Source: Blastococcus sp. KM273128 (lineage in GTDB: Bacteria > Actinomycetota > Actinomycetes > Mycobacteriales > Geodermatophilaceae). Taken from it: a DNA stretch of 64,000 nt. Below are positions 60,168 to 64,000 of the stretch, piece by piece. The position numbers and the translations under genes were made by a program. The stretch lies in contig NZ_SSXA01000006.1 of assembly GCF_021698975.1 (NCBI RefSeq), positions 62,001 to 126,000 on the forward strand. Direction: 5' to 3'. A model generated the notes under the pieces. The model saw only the letters and a list, made by a program, of their open reading frames with translations, had not been told where the DNA came from and searched no databases. The number at the start of each line of letters is the position of its first letter. The first letter of the stretch is position 1.

Positions 60168-60559
60168 CCGGGCGACCGCGGGGATCCCGGGCCCGGCTGG
60201 CGGCGGCGCTGCTGGCCGCCGCGGCCGGGCTCACGGCCTGCACCGACGCGACGGGCCGCGACGGGGAGTTCCAGGCCTCCCCCGAGCGCGGGCGGGAGCT
60301 GCTGCGCGCGTACGGCTGCGCCTCCTGCCACCAGGTGCCGGGCGTCGCCGGCCCGCAGGGACGGGTCGGCCCCCCGCTGGGCACCATCGTCGAGCGGCGG
60401 ACCGTCGCGGGCACGCTGCCCCACACCCGGGAGAACCTCGCGGCGTGGATCCAGGACCCGCAACGGATCGACCCCGGCAACCTCATGCCCGACCTGGGCG
60501 TGACCGACGAGGACGTCGACGCCATCGTCGCCTACCTGTACTCCCTGGGGACGCCGTGA
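60164..60559 (+). CDS. Lipoprotein monoheme cytochrome c
   Basis: A 131-residue secreted cytochrome. The lipobox AAGLTAC follows a signal peptide; one class I heme site GCASCHQVPG and a distal methionine in GNLMPDLGVT are present. Membrane-tethered on the outside, it probably carries electrons from the bc complex to CtaC's cytochrome domain. It overlaps the upstream and downstream genes by 4 bp. Heme attachment would depend on the ccm system at 49-56 kb. Confidence 0.88.
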   Translation: MTGRPRGSRARLAAALLAAAAGLTACTDATGRDGEFQASPERGRELLRAYGCASCHQVPGVAGPQGRVGPPLGTIVERRTVAGTLPHTRENLAAWIQDPQRIDPGNLMPDLGVTDEDVDAIVAYLYSLGTP

Positions 60560-61365
60560 GCGCCCGCCGCCCGGCACGCTGGCTGCTCGTCCTGGCGCTG
60601 GTCCTGGCCTGCGCGGGGCTCACCCTGGCGACGGCGCCGGTCGAGGCCGCCCCCGCACCGCAGACGGCGGAGCTCACGGCCGGTGGCACGGTGTACCAGC
60701 GGTACTGCGGCATCTGCCACAACAACGACGGCAGCGGCATCCCCGGCACCGGGGTGGAGGCGGGGCCGGACCTGCGCGGTCTGCCGGTCGCCTACGTCGA
60801 CCTGGTCATCCGGACCGGACGGATGCCGCTCCTGCACCGGGAGGTCGGCGCGGTCGAGGAGCAGCTCACCGACGAGCAGCGCGAAGCGGTGGTCGCCTGG
60901 ATGGCCGGGGAGTTCGAGCTGACCGGCGGGATCCCGGAGGTCGGGCCGGGTGACCCCGGCCGCGGGCAGCCGCTGTGGCTGACCAATTGCGCGCCCTGCC
61001 ACAGCGCCGCGGGGAACGGCGGCATCTCTGCCGACGGGACGATCGCCCCGGAGGTCACCGGGATCGACCCCACCGGGATCGTCGAGGCCCTCCGCGTTGG
61101 CCCCTTCGAGATGCCCCGGTTCGGCGACGAGGTGATCAGCGAGCAGGACGCCGCCGACATCGCCGCCTACGTGCAGGACCTCTCCGACGCCGAGACCACG
61201 CCGCTGGGCCTGTCCGACATCGGCCGGGTGTACGGCGGAGTCTTCACCGCGCTGCTGGCCCTGACCGTCGTCGGGACGCTCTTCGTCGTCGCCCGGCGCG
61301 GCCGGCGACCGGACCTGCTGCCGGACGATCCGCCGGCGGAGGAGGCAGGGGGCACGCGGCCGTGA
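60556..61365 (+). CDS. qcrC: Diheme cytochrome c subunit of the bc complex
   Basis: A 269-residue membrane cytochrome. A signal/anchor helix precedes two heme sites, YCGICHNNDGSG and NCAPCHSAAGNG, each with downstream methionine candidates (RMPLL and EMPRFG). A C-terminal helix (VYGGVFTALLALTVVGTLFVV) anchors it. The diheme design is that of actinobacterial bcc complexes. It takes electrons from the Rieske centre. GTG 60556 overlaps the small cytochrome gene. Confidence 0.93.
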   Translation: MSARRPARWLLVLALVLACAGLTLATAPVEAAPAPQTAELTAGGTVYQRYCGICHNNDGSGIPGTGVEAGPDLRGLPVAYVDLVIRTGRMPLLHREVGAVEEQLTDEQREAVVAWMAGEFELTGGIPEVGPGDPGRGQPLWLTNCAPCHSAAGNGGISADGTIAPEVTGIDPTGIVEALRVGPFEMPRFGDEVISEQDAADIAAYVQDLSDAETTPLGLSDIGRVYGGVFTALLALTVVGTLFVVARRGRRPDLLPDDPPAEEAGGTRP

Positions 61366-62186
61366 CCGGGGTCCGCCCCGGCTCCGCCGGGGACCGCCTG
61401 CGCCGTCCGGTGCCGGTCGGCGTCGGCGCCGTCGCCGCCGCCCTGCTCGTGGCCTTCGTCGCGGGGGTGTTCCTGGGCTGGCCGACCGCGGCGCTGGGGC
61501 TGGCGCTGACCGGTGCCCTGCTGGCCGTGGCCGTCGTCGTGGGGCAGCTCCGCGGGCCGGTCGCGCAGGAGCTGGTCTGGCCGGACGAGCGCCACCCGGG
61601 CGACGCCCCCGTGGCGACCGCCGCGGCGGCCGCGGTCGCCACCCCGGTGCGCCGGAGGTGGGTCCTCGGCGGGCTCGGCGGCCTCGGCATCGGCGCGCTG
61701 GCCGGCGTCGGGCTGCTGGCGTGGTCCGGCCGGGACGGGGGGCCGGTCACGGCGTGGCGGCGCGGCGTCCACCTGGTCACCGCCGAGGGGCAGCGCATCC
61801 GTGCCACCGACGTGCCGGTGGGCGGGTTCGGCACCGTCTGGCCCGAGGGCTCCGTCCGCGCCGACCTCTCCGCCGTGGTGCTGGTCCGGCTGGCGACGCA
61901 GGAGGCGGAGCCACCCACGGTGCTCGACTGGGTCGTCGGCGACCGCATCGTGGCGTACTCCAAGATCTGCACCCACGCCGGCTGCCCGGTCGGCCTGTAC
62001 CAGGAGGACACCGACTCCCTGTTCTGCCCGTGCCACCAGGCGACCTTCGACGCGGCACGGGGTGCGGTGCCGACGTTCGGCCCGGCGTCCCGGCCGCTCC
62101 CCCAGCTCCCCCTGGGGGTCGACGACGACGGCTTCCTCGTCGCGACGGACGGCTTCGCGACCCCCATCGGGCCGGTGCGCGGATGA
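61362..62186 (+). CDS. qcrA: Rieske iron-sulfur subunit of the bc complex
   Basis: A 274-residue Rieske protein with three N-terminal helices, as in actinobacterial QcrA, and a soluble domain with CTHAGCPVGLY and CPCHQATFD, giving the two Cys-His pairs of the [2Fe-2S] cluster and the disulfide cysteines. It is shorter than mycobacterial QcrA. It oxidises menaquinol and passes the electron to QcrC. GTG 61362 and its stop overlap qcrC and qcrB. Confidence 0.93.
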   Translation: MTGVRPGSAGDRLRRPVPVGVGAVAAALLVAFVAGVFLGWPTAALGLALTGALLAVAVVVGQLRGPVAQELVWPDERHPGDAPVATAAAAAVATPVRRRWVLGGLGGLGIGALAGVGLLAWSGRDGGPVTAWRRGVHLVTAEGQRIRATDVPVGGFGTVWPEGSVRADLSAVVLVRLATQEAEPPTVLDWVVGDRIVAYSKICTHAGCPVGLYQEDTDSLFCPCHQATFDAARGAVPTFGPASRPLPQLPLGVDDDGFLVATDGFATPIGPVRG

Positions 62187-63457
62187 CCGTCCAGGAGGCC
62201 CCCGCCCGGCCCCGGTGGCTGCGCGAGCTGTTCGTGCCGACGCACTGGTCGTTCCTGCTGGGACCGGTCGCGGTGGTCTCGTTCGTGGTGCTGCTGCTGA
62301 CCGGCGTGGTGCTGACCTTCTTCTACCAACCCTCCACCGAGCTCGTGGAGTACGACGGCTCGGCCGCCCTGTACGCCGGACGGGATCTGCCCGCCGCGTT
62401 CGCGTCGGTTGTCGCGATCGAGGAGGACGTGCCGGGGGGGCTCCTGCTGCGCCGGGTGCACCGCGCGGCCAGCTACCTGTTCGTCGCCGCGCTCCTGCTG
62501 CACGCGTTGCGCGTCCTCCTGGCCGGCGCGTTCCGGGGACGCCGCTTCGTCAACTACCTCGTCGGCCTGGTCCTGCTCGCCCTCGCCCTCGCCCTGGGCT
62601 GGACGGGGCAGAACCTCGTCTACGACGTGGTCACCGGCAGCAGCGTCCGGATCGGGTACACGATCGCGGGGAGCATCCCCTACGTCGGCACGGAGCTGGC
62701 CGACCTCGTGTTCGCCGGACCCGACGTCGACGACGTCGTCGCCCGGTTGTTCTGGCTGCACGTCCTGCTCCTGCCGGTGGCCTTCATGCTCGGCCTGGCC
62801 GCGCACCTCTGGCTGGTGGTCCGCCACCGGCACACGGTCCTCCCCCGCCGGCGGGACACCGGCGGCCGGTGGCTGGTCGCCGTGCCCACCGGGGTCGGCC
62901 TGCGGTCGCGCGCCGCGCTGCTGACGGCGCTGGTCTGCGCGCTGGTGGTGCTCGCCGCGACGCTGGTGCCCTTCGGGGACGTCACGCACATCGGCCCGTT
63001 CCTGCCCGGGGTGGCCGGCAACGACATGTACCCGGACTGGTACCTGTTCCCGATGGAGGGGGCCATCCTGCTGCTCCCGGCCGTCGACGTCACCGTGCTC
63101 GGCGCGACGATCACCAACCCGCTGCTCGGCGGGGTCCTGCTGCCGGTGCTCCTGGGCGGCGCGGCGCTGCTCTACCCGCTGCTGGAGGGCCTGTTCCGGC
63201 GGCGATCCCCCGCCGAGCAGGACCTCAGCGAGCACCCCTTCCACGCGCCCGTCCGGGTGGCCTTCGTGACGCTGCTCGTGACCGTGACGGTGCTGCTGTC
63301 GCTCGGCGCGGCCAGCGACGTGCTCGCCCAGGTCATCGGCGCGCCCGTCGCCACGGTCATCCGGGTGCTCCGGGGATCCCTCGTCGTCGCTCCGCCGGTG
63401 CTCGCCGTCCTCGCGTTCTGGTACGCCCGGCGGCGGTCCCGGCAGCAGCCGGCCTGA
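62183..63457 (+). CDS. qcrB: Cytochrome b subunit of the bc complex
   Basis: A 424-residue cytochrome b, shorter than the roughly 550 residues of mycobacterial QcrB. Heme histidines lie in RRVHRAASYLFVAALLLHALR (13 residues between) and LHVLLLPVAFMLGLAAHLWL (14 between), a b6f-like spacing in the second pair. The Qo loop motif is PDWY (NDMYPDWYLFPMEGA) in place of PEWY. Eight or so helices are seen. ATG 62183 overlaps the qcrA stop. It oxidises menaquinol and ends the ctaC-qcrB gene series. Confidence 0.93.
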   Translation: MTVQEAPARPRWLRELFVPTHWSFLLGPVAVVSFVVLLLTGVVLTFFYQPSTELVEYDGSAALYAGRDLPAAFASVVAIEEDVPGGLLLRRVHRAASYLFVAALLLHALRVLLAGAFRGRRFVNYLVGLVLLALALALGWTGQNLVYDVVTGSSVRIGYTIAGSIPYVGTELADLVFAGPDVDDVVARLFWLHVLLLPVAFMLGLAAHLWLVVRHRHTVLPRRRDTGGRWLVAVPTGVGLRSRAALLTALVCALVVLAATLVPFGDVTHIGPFLPGVAGNDMYPDWYLFPMEGAILLLPAVDVTVLGATITNPLLGGVLLPVLLGGAALLYPLLEGLFRRRSPAEQDLSEHPFHAPVRVAFVTLLVTVTVLLSLGAASDVLAQVIGAPVATVIRVLRGSLVVAPPVLAVLAFWYARRRSRQQPA

Positions 63458-63513
63458 GCCGGTCAGCCGATCCGCAGGCGGGCGACGCCCATGCGCGTTG
63501 GGAGGACCGGGCG

Positions 63514-63633
63514 ATGGGTACGCGACTGGTGCCGGTCACGTCGCACCTCTCGCGGGCGGCGTCCGGCCGCACGCCGGGGCGGGCCGCCCGGGTGACCCGG
63601 AACCGAACTCGGCCGTATCGGGAGGACCGATGA
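63514..63633 (+). CDS. Possible small basic peptide upstream of the last gene
   Basis: A 39-codon frame with ATG 63514, a GGAGG ribosome binding site 9 bp before it, and a stop overlapping the next ATG (ATGA). The product is arginine-rich (SGRTPGRAARVTRNRTRPY) with no known family. It could be a translational leader for the next gene or chance. Confidence 0.3.
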   Translation: MGTRLVPVTSHLSRAASGRTPGRAARVTRNRTRPYREDR

Positions 63634-63920
63634 GCGCAGGAGGAGACCGCCGCGGCAACGGTCGACCGCACGATCCGCAGTCCCGCATGGGGGGCTGGAA
63701 GGCTGCCCGGCGGCGGATGATCGCCCTCGCCGTCGGGGTCATCGTGGTCATCTTCGCCGTGCTGCTGATCGTCTGGCTGCTCGGCCGGTCGGCCGCCGAC
63801 GCGCAGGGCGCAGCGGGGGCCGGGGGCGCAGCACCCCACCACGCCGAGGCGGGGGCGACCGCCGGTGGAACGGGCAGCACCCCGGTGCAGCCGGTCCCCA
63901 CGGCGGTCATGCCCGGGTGA
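63630..63920 (+). CDS. Small single-helix membrane protein
   Basis: A 96-residue protein with a charged N-terminus (GDRRGNGRPHDPQSRMGGWK), one transmembrane helix (MIALAVGVIVVIFAVLLIVWL) and an alanine/glycine/proline-rich outer tail containing an AAPHHAEAG histidine pair. No family is recognised. ATG 63630 has a GGGAGGA site. It lies 172 bp after qcrB and may belong to the respiratory island, perhaps in metal handling, but this is speculative. The remaining 80 bp of the window show no gene. Confidence 0.65.
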   Translation: MSAGGDRRGNGRPHDPQSRMGGWKAARRRMIALAVGVIVVIFAVLLIVWLLGRSAADAQGAAGAGGAAPHHAEAGATAGGTGSTPVQPVPTAVMPG

Positions 63921-64000
63921 CCCGGCCCACCTGACGCCCTCGTCCCTCGTCCCGCGCCCCGCGCCCCGCGGGCCGCACCGCGCCCGTGCCGTCATCGCGG

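Noticed and set aside
63921-64000. Short CCCCGCG-type repeats at the window end
   Set aside because: They are simple GC-rich sequence with too few units to call a repeat or a gene.

Overview
The window is very GC-rich, gene-dense chromosomal DNA from an actinobacterium, most likely a member of the Geodermatophilaceae (Blastococcus/Geodermatophilus group). The evidence is: WhiB1, PdtaS, a SigH/RsrA pair, bL37, an actinobacterial initiator tRNA and nickel superoxide dismutase; frequent GTG starts; TGA as almost the only stop codon; and a formate dehydrogenase whose selenocysteine codon is TAG instead of TGA, a recoding known from that family. No insertion sequence, prophage, CRISPR array or origin is visible, and no stretch longer than 300 bases lacks a gene.

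Layout. 1-11.1 kb: end of rtcB, MFS transporter, PLP decarboxylase, malic enzyme, sugar epimerase, the divergent sodX/sodN pair, a phosphatidylserine/phosphatidylethanolamine module (psd-pssA), HAD phosphatase and a lipid kinase. 11.2-23.6 kb: a block whose gene order resembles the mycobacterial whiB1-pdtaS-biotinyl protein-rshA-sigH-yedK-aroA-rsgA region, with broken or degenerate genes inside it (a frameshifted acetyltransferase, a biotin-carboxylase-like pseudoenzyme, and yedK running out of frame into a spermidine-synthase-like membrane gene). 23.6-40.9 kb: mixed metabolism, including hisN, an FGGY kinase with an aldo/keto reductase, an alcohol dehydrogenase, the cbs-metB transsulfuration pair, map, a CYP124-like P450 with its ferredoxin, tRNA-fMet and an SDR.

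40.9-46.3 kb (minus strand): a three-subunit membrane formate dehydrogenase, fdhA-fdhB-nrfD. fdhA has an in-frame TAG at codon 187, exactly where the family has selenocysteine. The codon is followed by a hairpin with a GGUCU loop at the same distance as in E. coli fdhF.

48.4-63.5 kb: a respiratory island. On the minus strand lies a complete System I cytochrome c maturation set (ccmABCDEFG and a ccmH/I fusion) with a cupredoxin-like lipoprotein and CtaG. Divergent to it, on the plus strand, is a caa3-type oxidase with a cytochrome bc complex (ctaC-D-E, a membrane protein, a lipoprotein cytochrome c, qcrC-A-B). The Ccm proteins would mature the c-type hemes of CtaC, QcrC and the small cytochrome. 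Most neighbours in this island overlap by 4 bp.

Regulation. At least thirteen genes carry a TANNNT hexamer 6-10 bp before the start codon with no Shine-Dalgarno sequence, the signature of leaderless transcripts. A SigH-type promoter precedes sigH, a CRP-type site precedes whiB1, and a family of GC-rich palindromic repeats sits at gene ends and supplies the C-terminal tails of two proteins.
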